Shown: positions 8,943-18,079, numbered from the stretch's first letter. The stretch is 64,000 bases of DNA from Ruminiclostridium papyrosolvens DSM 2782 (GCF_029318685.1 NZ_CP119677.1:124001-188000); one strand, 5' to 3'. The notes: generated by a model from the sequence alone, not told the origin. Numbers and translations are program-made.

Positions 8943-10322
8943 TTGGTTGTTTTAAATGAAAATACAGGAATTCTTGAAAAAAGGTGTGAATCGTATACTC
9001 TTCAAGATATTGAAAAACCAAACCTTTATAAAGATATATTTAATTATGACGAGATACCAAAATGTGTATTCGATTACAAAAATATACCCATATCACCTGC
9101 AAAAAATTTTTGGATAACTGATACAACGTTCAGAGACGGACAGCAATCAAGAGTACCCTACACTGTTGACCAGATATTAAAGTTATATGACTTTCTTCAC
9201 CTGCTTGGGGGTGAGAAGGGAATAATACGACAGACTGAATTTTTCCTGTATAGTGATAAGGACAAAGAAGCCGCACTTGGCTGTATGGAGAGAGGATACA
9301 AGTTTCCTGAAGTTACCGGATGGATACGTCCGCTGAGTAAGGATTTAGAGCTTGTTAAAGATTTTGGACTCAAAGAGGTTGGTTTCCTGGTAAGCAGTTC
9401 AGATTATCATATCTTTAAAAAGTTGAACAAGACAAGACAACAGGCAATGGAGGATTATATGTCTATCATTAGGAAAGCTGTTGAATTGGAAATAAAACCA
9501 AGATGTCACTTTGAGGATATAACCCGTTCTGACTTTTACGGATTTGTACTACCGTTTGCCAATGAACTCCAAAAGCTAATGGTGGAGAGTGGAACACCAG
9601 TAAAAATCAGATTATGCGACACCATGGGATATGGTGTTTCGTATCCCGGAGCTTCATTACCCAGAAGTGTACCTGAAATTATATATAGTTTGAGAACCCT
9701 TGCGGGGTTCGATAGTGAATTACTTGAATGGCACGGGCATAATGACTTTTATAGAAGTGTAAGTAATGCTGCCACTGCATGGCTTTACGGATGTTCGGGT
9801 GTGAACTGTTCACTTTTAGGGATAGGCGAAAGGACAGGAAATACACCCTTGGAGGCAATGGTAATTGAATACGCACAGTTGAGGGGTACTCTGGATGGTA
9901 TGGAGGTCTCTGTAATAACAGACATAGCAAGATATTTTGAGAAGGAACTGGATTATATTATACCTCCCATGACACCTTTTGTGGGCAAAAGCTTTAATGT
10001 AACACAGGCGGGGATTCATGCTGACGGTCTGTTAAAGAACGAGGAGATATATAACATATTCAATACCGGCAAACTCCTGAAAAGACCCGTTGGTGTTTCT
10101 GTAACTCAAACATCCGGCCTTGCAGGAATAACATTATGGATTAATAATAACCTAATGCTTGATAAAAATTCAAAGCTTGACAAAAAAGATCCCAGAGTTA
10201 AAAAAATTAAAGATTGGGTTGATGTCCAGTATCAGTCGGGTCGGGTTACACCTATAAGTGACGTGGAAATGATTGAAACTATAAGGGCAATAGCACCTGA
10301 TATATTTATATTAACAATGTAG
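8943..10322 (+). CDS. HMGL-like condensing enzyme, Re-citrate synthase type
   Basis: A DRE-TIM (HMGL-like) acyl-CoA:2-oxoacid condensing enzyme of 459 residues. The catalytic DTTFRDGQQSR lies at about residues 60-70 and the metal-binding WHGHNDF at about 263-269, with ERTGNTPLEA and the QAGIHADGL signature further on. It lacks the LeuA regulatory domain. The overall pattern (IRQTEFFLYS, KFPEVTGWIR, RCHFEDITRSDFYGF, MGYGVSYPGASLPRS) resembles what I recall of clostridial Re-citrate synthases, often mislabelled isopropylmalate synthase. I prefer TTG at 8943, seven bases after GGAGG, over the ATG at 8937, which almost touches it. It may supply citrate for glutamate, or a cluster-specific condensation. 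Confidence 0.7.
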   Translation: MVVLNENTGILEKRCESYTLQDIEKPNLYKDIFNYDEIPKCVFDYKNIPISPAKNFWITDTTFRDGQQSRVPYTVDQILKLYDFLHLLGGEKGIIRQTEFFLYSDKDKEAALGCMERGYKFPEVTGWIRPLSKDLELVKDFGLKEVGFLVSSSDYHIFKKLNKTRQQAMEDYMSIIRKAVELEIKPRCHFEDITRSDFYGFVLPFANELQKLMVESGTPVKIRLCDTMGYGVSYPGASLPRSVPEIIYSLRTLAGFDSELLEWHGHNDFYRSVSNAATAWLYGCSGVNCSLLGIGERTGNTPLEAMVIEYAQLRGTLDGMEVSVITDIARYFEKELDYIIPPMTPFVGKSFNVTQAGIHADGLLKNEEIYNIFNTGKLLKRPVGVSVTQTSGLAGITLWINNNLMLDKNSKLDKKDPRVKKIKDWVDVQYQSGRVTPISDVEMIETIRAIAPDIFILTM

Positions 10323-10347
10323 AAATAAAATAAGGAGAACGTTTTAT

Positions 10348-11307
10348 ATGAAAAAAGATAGTTTAATAAAGGGAATGATATTTTGCTTTCTTGCAGTTGT
10401 TGCATGGGGAGGAATGTTTCCAATTGCAGGTGTAATCATGAAAGTAATAAATCCGTTTCATTTTACAGCAATTAGATATTTGGTTGCAGGTATAATATTT
10501 CTGATTTTATTATTTATTTTAGAAGGAAAAAAATCTTTCGGCTTTGACGGTAAATTTTGGAAATTATACTTTTTTGGGTCTATGGGGTTTGCCGGATATA
10601 GTTTTTTAACATTTGGGGGGCAAAAATTACTTGGGACTTCAGGGGCTGTTGTAGCCTCTATCTTGATGGCCCTGATGCCTATAAATACAGTTATTGTAAA
10701 TACTATTTTAGGAAAAGCGAAGCCCAAACCCTTTACGCTGGCTACAATTATTTTTGCCCTGGCAGGAGTAATAATGGTTATAACAAAGGGTAACATAAAT
10801 AACCTCTTGGCGGTAAAAAACAACCTGCTTGGAGATATATTGATATTCCTAGGGACAATCTGCTGGGTTATTTACACAATTGGAGGGACAAGCTTCAGTT
10901 CCTGGTCACCCATAAGATATACATCCTTAAGCTGCGCTCTGGGAGTTATAACAGTATGCCTGTTAACCGCTGCTGGAACTGCTATGCACCTTATTAAAAC
11001 ACCATCATTGAACGATGTGTTTTCAAATAGCTGGCAACTGGGGTACATGGCTCTTATAGCAGGGGTAATGGCAGTATTCCTCTGGAACTATGGCAATAAA
11101 ATAATTACACCCATTAATGGAATACTTTTTATGAACCTGGTTCCTGTAACAACCTTCGTAATTTCTATTTTCCTTGGTACCAGTTTCAAAGGTATTGAGT
11201 TATGCGGTGCGGTACTAACAATATCCTCACTTATAGCTAATAATGCATATACAAGATTTAGCATAAACAGTGAGAAAAAAGAAAAGGCCTTAAGTCAGAA
11301 GGCCTGA
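10348..11307 (+). CDS. EamA/DMT-family membrane transporter
   Basis: A 319-residue integral membrane protein with about ten predicted hydrophobic helices in two EamA repeats, roughly residues 8-145 and 155-300. The motif PFHFTAIRYLVAG in the first repeat is typical of the drug/metabolite transporter superfamily, whose members export amino acids, drugs or metabolites. TAAGGAGA precedes the ATG at 10348, 25 bases after the HMGL gene, so it probably ends the operon that starts at gap. It could export the product of that operon. Substrate unknown. Confidence 0.9.
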   Translation: MKKDSLIKGMIFCFLAVVAWGGMFPIAGVIMKVINPFHFTAIRYLVAGIIFLILLFILEGKKSFGFDGKFWKLYFFGSMGFAGYSFLTFGGQKLLGTSGAVVASILMALMPINTVIVNTILGKAKPKPFTLATIIFALAGVIMVITKGNINNLLAVKNNLLGDILIFLGTICWVIYTIGGTSFSSWSPIRYTSLSCALGVITVCLLTAAGTAMHLIKTPSLNDVFSNSWQLGYMALIAGVMAVFLWNYGNKIITPINGILFMNLVPVTTFVISIFLGTSFKGIELCGAVLTISSLIANNAYTRFSINSEKKEKALSQKA

Positions 11308-11334
11308 TACATATTTTTCAACTATAATAGTCAG

Positions 11335-11385
11335 AATCTGTGAGCCTGTGCTTTAAAAATATGGCTCATGGCTCACAGATTTTTT
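11335..11385. terminator. Bidirectional hairpin terminator overlapping a gene end
   Basis: AATCTGTGAGCC at 11335-11346 pairs with GGCTCACAGATT at 11370-11381, followed by a T-run to 11385. It serves the EamA operon. Its right arm contains the stop codon (11373-11375) and last codons of the converging isochorismatase-like gene. Confidence 0.85.
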
Positions 11386-11918
11386 ATCCACTCATCTGAA
11401 GAAAGTACTTTGCTGAATCTTGCCGCTTGTGTAATCAAAATGGCTTTATGAAGATCTTCTGCAGAAATAGTACCTGCACTGTTTGATAATTGGAGTGTCC
11501 CGGTTGCATCTGACAGAAATTCAACGGAATAGCCCATATGCATAGCCTGCCTTGCAGTTGTATCACAGCACATCTGGGTCATAAAACCTGCTATGGCAAC
11601 AGTATCGATTTTCAAATCCTTTAACACAGATTCCAAATTTGTATTTGTAAAGCTGCCGGGCAATTTTTTCTCAACAACCTGGGCATGCTTTTTACTTAAA
11701 AGCTCAGGATGAATGTCCCACTCATTACTCCCTTTTTTAAATGTCATTGCATTCTCGGCGGGGGAGGTATGCTGGATTAGAATAACAGGTATATTTTTTT
11801 CGTTGGCAGTATTGACTACCTTGAGAATGTTACTAAAGCTGTTTGAGGGATATGAGATAGGTAACTTTCCAGATATATATTCGTTTTGCACATCAATTAC
11901 CAGTAATGCTCTTTTCAT
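11373..11918 (-). CDS. Isochorismatase-like cysteine hydrolase
   Basis: Small alpha/beta hydrolase of the isochorismatase/nicotinamidase superfamily, 181 residues from the ATG at 11918. The catalytic triad is visible: Asp9 in VIDVQNEY, Lys in VEKKLPGSF (about 84-85) and Cys117 in MTQMCCDTTAR. Substrates in the family include isochorismate, nicotinamide, biuret and N-carbamoyl compounds. A GTG at 11930 would extend it by four residues but overlaps the GGAG ribosome site. It is divergent from an AraC regulator with an inverted repeat between them, which suggests inducible control. Confidence 0.88.
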   Translation of the reverse strand: MKRALLVIDVQNEYISGKLPISYPSNSFSNILKVVNTANEKNIPVILIQHTSPAENAMTFKKGSNEWDIHPELLSKKHAQVVEKKLPGSFTNTNLESVLKDLKIDTVAIAGFMTQMCCDTTARQAMHMGYSVEFLSDATGTLQLSNSAGTISAEDLHKAILITQAARFSKVLSSDEWIKNL

Positions 11919-11970
11919 AAAAATATTCACTCCTTTATCTTTATCATAGTTATTTTATAGCAATGTAATT

Positions 11971-11999
11971 ATATACCAAATAAGGCAAAATTGGTATAT
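11971..11999. promoter_or_regulatory. Operator-like inverted repeat between hydrolase and araC
   Basis: ATATACCAA at 11971-11979 and TTGGTATAT at 11991-11999 form a perfect 9-bp inverted repeat with an 11-base spacer. A third half-site TTGGTAT is at 12031-12037, and a TGATAA-AA-TTATCA palindrome at 12043-12056. The location suggests binding by the adjacent AraC-type regulator. Confidence 0.5.
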
Positions 12000-12111
12000 A
12001 CTGCAAAAAGTATTATTTAAATTAGATTAGTTGGTATTATGTTGATAAAATTATCAGTTGGGAAACCTTTGTATTTTTTTTGAAAGTATTGAGTCTCAGG
12101 AGGGCTGCTTA

Positions 12112-12999
12112 ATGCAAGATAATACAGCTTGGTTTGATCTTGATATTTATAATACGTTATCTACATTTGACACGGTATTCTCCAAGGATAAACTTCATCT
12201 TCTGTTCATAAGGAAAGGAGTAATGTATGTAAACATAGATGATAAAAAGCTTATACTTACAGCAATATCTATTTTTTGCTTCAATGGACGTGAAAATTTT
12301 GCAATACAGAATAAATGTAATGTAGAGGTAACGAGACTTTCGTTTTCACCAAATGTTATTAACAGCTCGTTTACAGTTGATAATATACACGATATTCCCA
12401 GCAATTTTTCAAAGACGGACAGGCTTGATTGCCTTTGTCTTCAGCCATTTATACATCGTACCGGACAATATATCGGGCAAATAGAGGTTGGACTGAAGCA
12501 AATTGATAAAATTGATTTTCTGTTAAAACAGATTATGGATATATCTGAAAATGTTTATTTTTTAAATAAGGACTTTATATATAGGTCTGCAATATTGGAA
12601 CTTTTATTAATTATTAATCAACATTCGAGTAAAGTCTTATTATGTAATAATACTATGCCGAATACAGATAACTCAACGGGAATAGAGGATGTAATCAGCT
12701 ATCTGCATTCCTTTTATTCTCATAATATAACGATTGCAACTATAACGCGCAACTTCAATACCAATAGAACAACACTTTCAAAGAAGTTCAAAGAGAAGCT
12801 TGGTGTTACTCCAATAGATTATTTGAACAGGGTAAGGATTACTAAAGCCGCACTGTTATTGCAGGAATCAAATATGCCTATAAATCAAATAATGATTAAG
12901 GTAGGATTTAATAACCGCAATTATTTCAACAAGGTTTTTAAAAAGCAGACGGGGTTAAGGCCGGGGGAATTCAGAAGAAATTACAGAAGCATTGTATGA
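12112..12999 (+). CDS. AraC-family transcriptional regulator
   Basis: A 295-residue regulator with an N-terminal sensing domain (about residues 1-190, probably cupin-like; not resolvable further) and a C-terminal double helix-turn-helix. The second half shows the AraC pattern: ITRNFNTNRTTLSKKFKEKLGVTPIDYLNRVRI, then MPINQIMIKVGFNNRNYFNKVFKKQTGLRPGEFR. The start at ATG 12112 is eight bases after CAGGAGG; an in-frame ATG at 12058 has no such site. It is divergent from the isochorismatase-like gene and a likely regulator of it, inferred from the shared inverted repeat. Confidence 0.9.
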   Translation: MQDNTAWFDLDIYNTLSTFDTVFSKDKLHLLFIRKGVMYVNIDDKKLILTAISIFCFNGRENFAIQNKCNVEVTRLSFSPNVINSSFTVDNIHDIPSNFSKTDRLDCLCLQPFIHRTGQYIGQIEVGLKQIDKIDFLLKQIMDISENVYFLNKDFIYRSAILELLLIINQHSSKVLLCNNTMPNTDNSTGIEDVISYLHSFYSHNITIATITRNFNTNRTTLSKKFKEKLGVTPIDYLNRVRITKAALLLQESNMPINQIMIKVGFNNRNYFNKVFKKQTGLRPGEFRRNYRSIV

Positions 13000-13033
13000 A
13001 ATGACTCAGTATTAATCACTGAAATCCTTAACG

Positions 13034-14023
13034 TCAATATTTAACGGTTAAGAGTAACACATCTTTTTTTACAGGCTCAAGTTCAATAGATGTATTTGTA
13101 TTGCCGCTCCAATAAACCTTTTGGCGTCCATCAACTTTCATGAACAGAGAATCTTTACCTTCTAGAATATTACCTGAGAAAATTTTCTGATAAAACTCCT
13201 CAAGGCAAAGGTTTTCTGAAAACAGATACGTACTAAGAGGAATTTCCGTATATCTAAAATGCCATGGCTCATAGGTTGCTCCCGTAATGTTTGTCTTTTT
13301 ACTGTCATACCTTAGTATAAAGCCGTATTTATAAGCGTTTGAGTTCAGCCATATTTGTTCTTTGGTTCCCTCAAAATCATTTCTGTGCTGTCCATTAATG
13401 CTGAATAAATCCACCGCAAGACCTGTCTCATGCTCGGAAAAACCGGGCATCGCCACCAGTAAACGAGTCTTTTCAAGGGCTTCTTTATAGGTTTTACTTT
13501 TTTTCCCAAAAACACTGAGATTGTAGTTGAATATTTCCTTTTGAGAGGCTTCTGACCTATAGGCACTGTTTAAAACAAATCCCTCAACACCTTCCTTTCT
13601 TGCGGAGTCAAGCATGGAATATAATGCTTTGGCAGTGGAGGGCTTCAGTTTCAACCCCTGATTTTCAAGGACTATTTTTTTGGAATCAATATTCACAAGG
13701 TCATCATTCACTGTGCTTTTTTCCAGAGGAGTGTACTTGTTAACCAGAACTTTTGTGGAAGACGATTCAACACCAACTTTACTGTAGTTTTTTAAATCAA
13801 AGTTCTTATTTATATCTGTTATATATAAATTATTACTAAGAACCATTATTTTTAAATAATTTGAGCCCATGGAGGTATATAAAACCGTCGGTGAAAGGTT
13901 TGGGTTGTTTTGTCCTGCATTGGAAGACTCTTTTGACCAATCAGTTTTTATTTCTGACAAAGTAATGGGAGTGCAAAAAAGCAAAACCAATACAAAAGCT
14001 ATAAATATAAGCAACTTTTTCAT
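13034..14023 (-). CDS. VanY-type D-alanyl-D-alanine carboxypeptidase
   Basis: Exported zinc peptidase of the M15B family, 329 residues, that trims D-Ala from peptidoglycan stems. The N-terminus is a hydrophobic signal/anchor (residues 3-22). The VanY domain spans about 120-265 with SAYRS, the zinc-binding SEHETGLAVDLF and EPWHFRY. About 55 residues follow the catalytic domain and have no recognised fold. AGGAGG precedes the ATG. It stands alone, convergent with araC. There are no vanHAX or vanRS neighbours, so a role in vancomycin resistance is not supported. Confidence 0.9.
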   Translation of the reverse strand: MKKLLIFIAFVLVLLFCTPITLSEIKTDWSKESSNAGQNNPNLSPTVLYTSMGSNYLKIMVLSNNLYITDINKNFDLKNYSKVGVESSSTKVLVNKYTPLEKSTVNDDLVNIDSKKIVLENQGLKLKPSTAKALYSMLDSARKEGVEGFVLNSAYRSEASQKEIFNYNLSVFGKKSKTYKEALEKTRLLVAMPGFSEHETGLAVDLFSINGQHRNDFEGTKEQIWLNSNAYKYGFILRYDSKKTNITGATYEPWHFRYTEIPLSTYLFSENLCLEEFYQKIFSGNILEGKDSLFMKVDGRQKVYWSGNTNTSIELEPVKKDVLLLTVKY

Positions 14024-14215
14024 TGTGGCCTCCTATTTTTTTAACAATTACTATTATATGCCAAAAAAACAGTTTTAAATTATATAAAAATGCCTTATTT
14101 TGAATTTATTAGTTAAATGAATAGTAAAGTTACATTTTGCAAATAATAGGCAATGAATTAACTACTATTACATTATTAACGGCTGCGAAAACGGCATATG
14201 GAGGCAGTGAAGATT

Positions 14216-14482
14216 ATGAGTGTTCACGAAATATCTCAACATAACGTAGATTTCAAAAAGGGTTTTATTTTATTAGGAGGTTGGATTTCCGCGGTATTAT
14301 CTCTTTTCATTTACCCGTTTGTTTTCGGTATGGTAGGAGTGATTTCAGGTATTCTTGCCGCTAAAGATGAGAAAAGCAGAGTAGGAGTCATGCTTGTTAC
14401 AGCCTCAATTCTACTCATGGGGGCCGGACTGGCTTTTAGTAACAGACTTTTGGCTACAACTATGAGTTATTTTGGATTTTAA
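14216..14482 (+). CDS. Small two-helix membrane protein, unknown
   Basis: An 88-residue protein with two hydrophobic segments, about residues 16-45 and 55-75, joined by a short charged turn (AAKDEKSR). I do not recognise a family; the glycine-rich paired helices resemble DUF4190-like small membrane proteins. The start at ATG 14216 follows GGAGG at 14200-14204; the upstream in-frame ATG at 14198 overlaps that site. It lies 41 bases before cyanophycinase in the same direction and may be co-transcribed with it. Confidence 0.65.
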   Translation: MSVHEISQHNVDFKKGFILLGGWISAVLSLFIYPFVFGMVGVISGILAAKDEKSRVGVMLVTASILLMGAGLAFSNRLLATTMSYFGF

Positions 14483-14523
14483 ATTTAATTGATAATATAC
14501 CTTTAATATATTTGGAGGAAAAC

Positions 14524-15348
14524 ATGGAAGACTTGGTGAACGGCAACCTGCTGGTAATAGGAGGGGCCGAAGATAAGTGGGGCCAGAGTAAGGTACTCAA
14601 GCATGCCATTGAAATGTGCGGGGGACCGGAATCAAAAATCATGGTTTTGACAACAGCTACGCAAAAACCCGAAGAAGTCGGTAAGGAATATAGGGCTGTT
14701 TTTTCAAGACTTGGAGTAAAATCCATAGATGTTTTAAATGTTGACAGCAGAACAGATGCAAACAGCGACTCTGTAGCCCAAAAAATATCCGGTGCTGCAG
14801 GGGTTTTTTTTACCGGAGGGGACCAGCTTAGAATTACAAGTATATTAGGCGGTACAAAAACTGCCAAGGTTCTTATGGATATGTATAAAAAGGGTATACC
14901 TATCATAGGAACAAGTGCAGGAGCTTCAGTAATGAGCAGTGTTATGATAGTTGACGGTAATGGGAATTCCGCTGCAAGAAAATGCACTCTTGGCATGTCT
15001 CCCGGACTTGGATTCATAGATCAGGTTATAATAGATCAGCACTTTGAGCAGAGGGGAAGACTGGGCAGACTTTTGATAGGAGTTGCACAAAACCCTTCCG
15101 TTCTGGGAATCGGAATAGATGAAGACACCTCGATAAAGGTATACTCAAATGCTTCTTTTGAGGTAATAGGCACAAACTGTGTTACCGTAATTGATGGGTA
15201 CACTATTCAGGAGTCAAATGTTTCAGAGTTAAAATCAGAGGAAATAATTGCATTGTCAAATGTAACCATACACATATTACCCAGTGGATACGGATATGAT
15301 ATCAGTCAGAGAAAAATAATAAGGCCTAAAGAAAACAAACACAATTAA
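14524..15348 (+). CDS. cphB: Cyanophycinase
   Basis: Serine exopeptidase of family S51 that releases beta-Asp-Arg dipeptides from cyanophycin. 274 residues, usual length. The nucleophile is Ser131 in GTSAGASVMS; LLVIGGAEDKWG at the start, FFTGGDQLRI in the middle and DQHFEQRGRLGRL are family hallmarks. TTGGAGG precedes ATG 14524. It is directly followed by cyanophycin synthetase (35 bases), so the pair makes and mobilises an Arg/Asp nitrogen store in the cytoplasm. Family members elsewhere can be general peptidases, but the neighbour settles the assignment. Confidence 0.95.
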   Translation: MEDLVNGNLLVIGGAEDKWGQSKVLKHAIEMCGGPESKIMVLTTATQKPEEVGKEYRAVFSRLGVKSIDVLNVDSRTDANSDSVAQKISGAAGVFFTGGDQLRITSILGGTKTAKVLMDMYKKGIPIIGTSAGASVMSSVMIVDGNGNSAARKCTLGMSPGLGFIDQVIIDQHFEQRGRLGRLLIGVAQNPSVLGIGIDEDTSIKVYSNASFEVIGTNCVTVIDGYTIQESNVSELKSEEIIALSNVTIHILPSGYGYDISQRKIIRPKENKHN

Positions 15349-15383
15349 ATGTTGTAATTCAACTTATCAGGAGGTTTTTCAAG

Positions 15384-18065
15384 GTGCAGATTCAAAGCAT
15401 TTATTGCTTTAAAGGAAGGAATATATACAGTCATCAGCCGGTTATCCGTATGGTAGTGGATATAGGAAAGTATGAAGAGGGTCCTACCAAGGATATACCG
15501 GGATTCAATAAAAAACTTCTCGAATTTTTCCCTGAAATAGCAGAACACACCTGCGGAGTGGGGTATGCAGGAGGATTCGGTGAAAGGCTTATTGAAGGAA
15601 CATACATGGGACATGTAGCTGAACATTTGATAATAGCAATTCAAAACAGGTTCGGTTACTTTGTAAAATATGGACAAACAAGACAAATAGGTAATACATC
15701 AAAATATTATATAGTCTATGAATACGGTAACGAAGCTTTTGCAGTTGAATGCGGAAGAAGGGCAATTGAAATAGTAGAAGCCTTTGCTGAGGGTAACACC
15801 GTTGATTTAGAACAAATCATGAAGGATTTGAAATATATATCCTCAGATACTGACATGGGCCCCAGTACCAAAGCCATTTATACGGCTGCAAAAAGAAGGG
15901 GAATACCTGTAAACAGAATCGGTGACGGAAGCATTCTCAGATTAGGCTACGGAAAGTACACAAGAGTAGTTCAGGCATCTCTTACTGATGGCTCAAGCTG
16001 TATAGCCGTAGATATTGCATCTGATAAACAAATGACAAAAAAACTTTTAACGGATAATAACATACCTGTTCCATACGGAGTTGTTGTAAGAACCGAGCAG
16101 GAAGCCTTTGAGGCTGCTGCAAAGGTAGGGTTTCCGCTGGTAATCAAGCCCATAGATTCAAATCAGGGAAAAGGAGTTACTGTAAATATCTGTTCTGAGG
16201 ATAAAATTAAGGTAGCTTTTTCGGAAGCACGAAAGTATTCAAAAAAAGTTATAGTTGAAAGATTTGTTTGCGGAAGGGATTATCGTGTGCTCGTAGTAGG
16301 AGATAAGGTATGTGCTGTTGCTGAACGCAGGCCCCCCCGTGTTACCGGCGACGGATTGAGTACCATAGCACAGCTTGTAGAGTATGAAAATGCTAATCCT
16401 CTAAGAGGCGAAGATCATGAAAAGCCCTTGACCCTCATCAAACTCGACGATATTTCACTAAATTATCTTAAAACTCAAGGGTATTCTCCTAATACTGTTC
16501 TAAAGCCGGGGCAGATAGTTAACCTCAGGCAGAACGGAAATATTAGTACAGGAGGCACAGCTAAGAACTGTACAAGAGAAATCCATCCTAAAAACGCACA
16601 GTATGCACTGGCTGCTGCAAAAGCCATGGGTCTTGATATTGCAGGGATAGATTTTTCAGCTCAGGATATTTCAATACCTATTGATAATAACCGGGGTGCA
16701 ATAATAGAAGTAAATGCGGCTCCCGGACTGAGGATGCATCTCCACCCAAGTGAAGGAGCGCCGATAAATGTTGCTGATGCTATACTTGATATGATGTATC
16801 CGCCAAATAAGCCCGTTAGCATACCTGTTGCAGCAGTTACAGGTACAAACGGCAAAACTACCACAACAAGACTTATTCGGCACACCCTATCACTTATGGG
16901 CTACAATGTAGGTATGACCTCAACAAGCGGCATTTATGTAGGCGATGAATGTGTTCAAAAGGGTGATAATACCGGCCCCGTCAGTGCAGAAGTCATATTG
17001 ACAAACAAGGAAGTGGACATTGCGGTTCTGGAGACAGCCAGAGGGGGAATAGTACGAAGGGGATTGGGATATGATTTGGCGGATGTGGGAGTTCTTATTA
17101 ATATAAGTGATGACCATCTTGGAATAGACGGAATAAATACAATTGAGGATCTTGCAAAAACAAAGGCTCTTGTTGTAGAAGCTGTAAAACACGACGGATA
17201 TGCAGTTTTAAATGCTGATGACGGTATGACTCCTTATATATTGGAAAGGACTCGCAGCAACGTTATAATGTTCAGCAGGGGTATTTCAAACCCTGTATTT
17301 AAAAGACATTGCAAAAATCCTAAAAATATAGCTGTATTCGTAAGAGAAAGCTTTGTATGGATTCAAAGAAATAACAAAAAGATTCCTCTGATAAGCTTAG
17401 ATGATATTCCCATAACCTTTGGAGGAATAGTTGATTGTAATATAGAAAATTCTCTGGCTGCAATATCAGCACTCATAGGACTCAATATACCATTGGATGC
17501 AATAGTAAAAGGCATGAATACGTTCCAGCCTGACATGGAACTTAATCCCGGCAGATTTAACATTTTCGACATGGGAACATTCAAAGTAATGATAGATTAC
17601 AGTCACAACATAGCAGGGTATTCTGCTGTAGTAAAATTTATGCAAAGAATAAAAGCCAAGAGGCTTGTTGGAATAATAGGTATGCCCGGAGACAGACAGG
17701 ATTCAAATTTAAAAGAGGTTGGAGAGCTTTGTGCTAACTCCTTTCACAAGATTTATATAAAAGAAGATATTGATTTAAGGGGACGAAGACGAGGGGAAGT
17801 AGCAGATATATTTGAGCAGAGTATAATTAGTGCCGGAGCAAAAAAAGAAAACGTAGAAATTATATACAGAGAAACAGAGGCGCTGGAAAAAGCCATGCTC
17901 GACGCGCAACCCGGGGATTTGATTGCATTGTTCTATGAAGAATTTGAGCCTGCCATTCATGTTATAAACAGGTTTAAAAAAGAGCAGGAACATGCAAATG
18001 AACTATTGGAAGGCAGCTTAAATGTATCTGTTAAAAATATAAAGCAATTCAGTACAAAATCATAG
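15384..18065 (+). CDS. cphA: Cyanophycin synthetase
   Basis: Makes the multi-L-arginyl-poly-L-aspartate polymer without ribosomes, using ATP. 893 residues, typical. It has an N-terminal CphA-specific domain (about 1-160), an ATP-grasp domain (about 215-475; GFPLVIKPIDSNQGKGVTV, IEVNAAPGLRMHLHPSEG) that adds Asp, and a Mur-ligase-like domain (from about 480; P-loop GTNGKTTTTRLI near 486-497) that adds Arg. The start is GTG at 15384, nine bases after AGGAGG. A hairpin terminator follows. In clostridia cyanophycin has been linked to spore assembly (C. perfringens); such a role here is inferred. Confidence 0.97.
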   Translation: MQIQSIYCFKGRNIYSHQPVIRMVVDIGKYEEGPTKDIPGFNKKLLEFFPEIAEHTCGVGYAGGFGERLIEGTYMGHVAEHLIIAIQNRFGYFVKYGQTRQIGNTSKYYIVYEYGNEAFAVECGRRAIEIVEAFAEGNTVDLEQIMKDLKYISSDTDMGPSTKAIYTAAKRRGIPVNRIGDGSILRLGYGKYTRVVQASLTDGSSCIAVDIASDKQMTKKLLTDNNIPVPYGVVVRTEQEAFEAAAKVGFPLVIKPIDSNQGKGVTVNICSEDKIKVAFSEARKYSKKVIVERFVCGRDYRVLVVGDKVCAVAERRPPRVTGDGLSTIAQLVEYENANPLRGEDHEKPLTLIKLDDISLNYLKTQGYSPNTVLKPGQIVNLRQNGNISTGGTAKNCTREIHPKNAQYALAAAKAMGLDIAGIDFSAQDISIPIDNNRGAIIEVNAAPGLRMHLHPSEGAPINVADAILDMMYPPNKPVSIPVAAVTGTNGKTTTTRLIRHTLSLMGYNVGMTSTSGIYVGDECVQKGDNTGPVSAEVILTNKEVDIAVLETARGGIVRRGLGYDLADVGVLINISDDHLGIDGINTIEDLAKTKALVVEAVKHDGYAVLNADDGMTPYILERTRSNVIMFSRGISNPVFKRHCKNPKNIAVFVRESFVWIQRNNKKIPLISLDDIPITFGGIVDCNIENSLAAISALIGLNIPLDAIVKGMNTFQPDMELNPGRFNIFDMGTFKVMIDYSHNIAGYSAVVKFMQRIKAKRLVGIIGMPGDRQDSNLKEVGELCANSFHKIYIKEDIDLRGRRRGEVADIFEQSIISAGAKKENVEIIYRETEALEKAMLDAQPGDLIALFYEEFEPAIHVINRFKKEQEHANELLEGSLNVSVKNIKQFSTKS

Positions 18066-18079
18066 TTGTTTTAAATAGG

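Noticed and set aside
13034-14023. Vancomycin resistance determinant
   Set aside because: Only a stand-alone VanY-type peptidase is present; no vanH, vanA/B or vanX genes are nearby.
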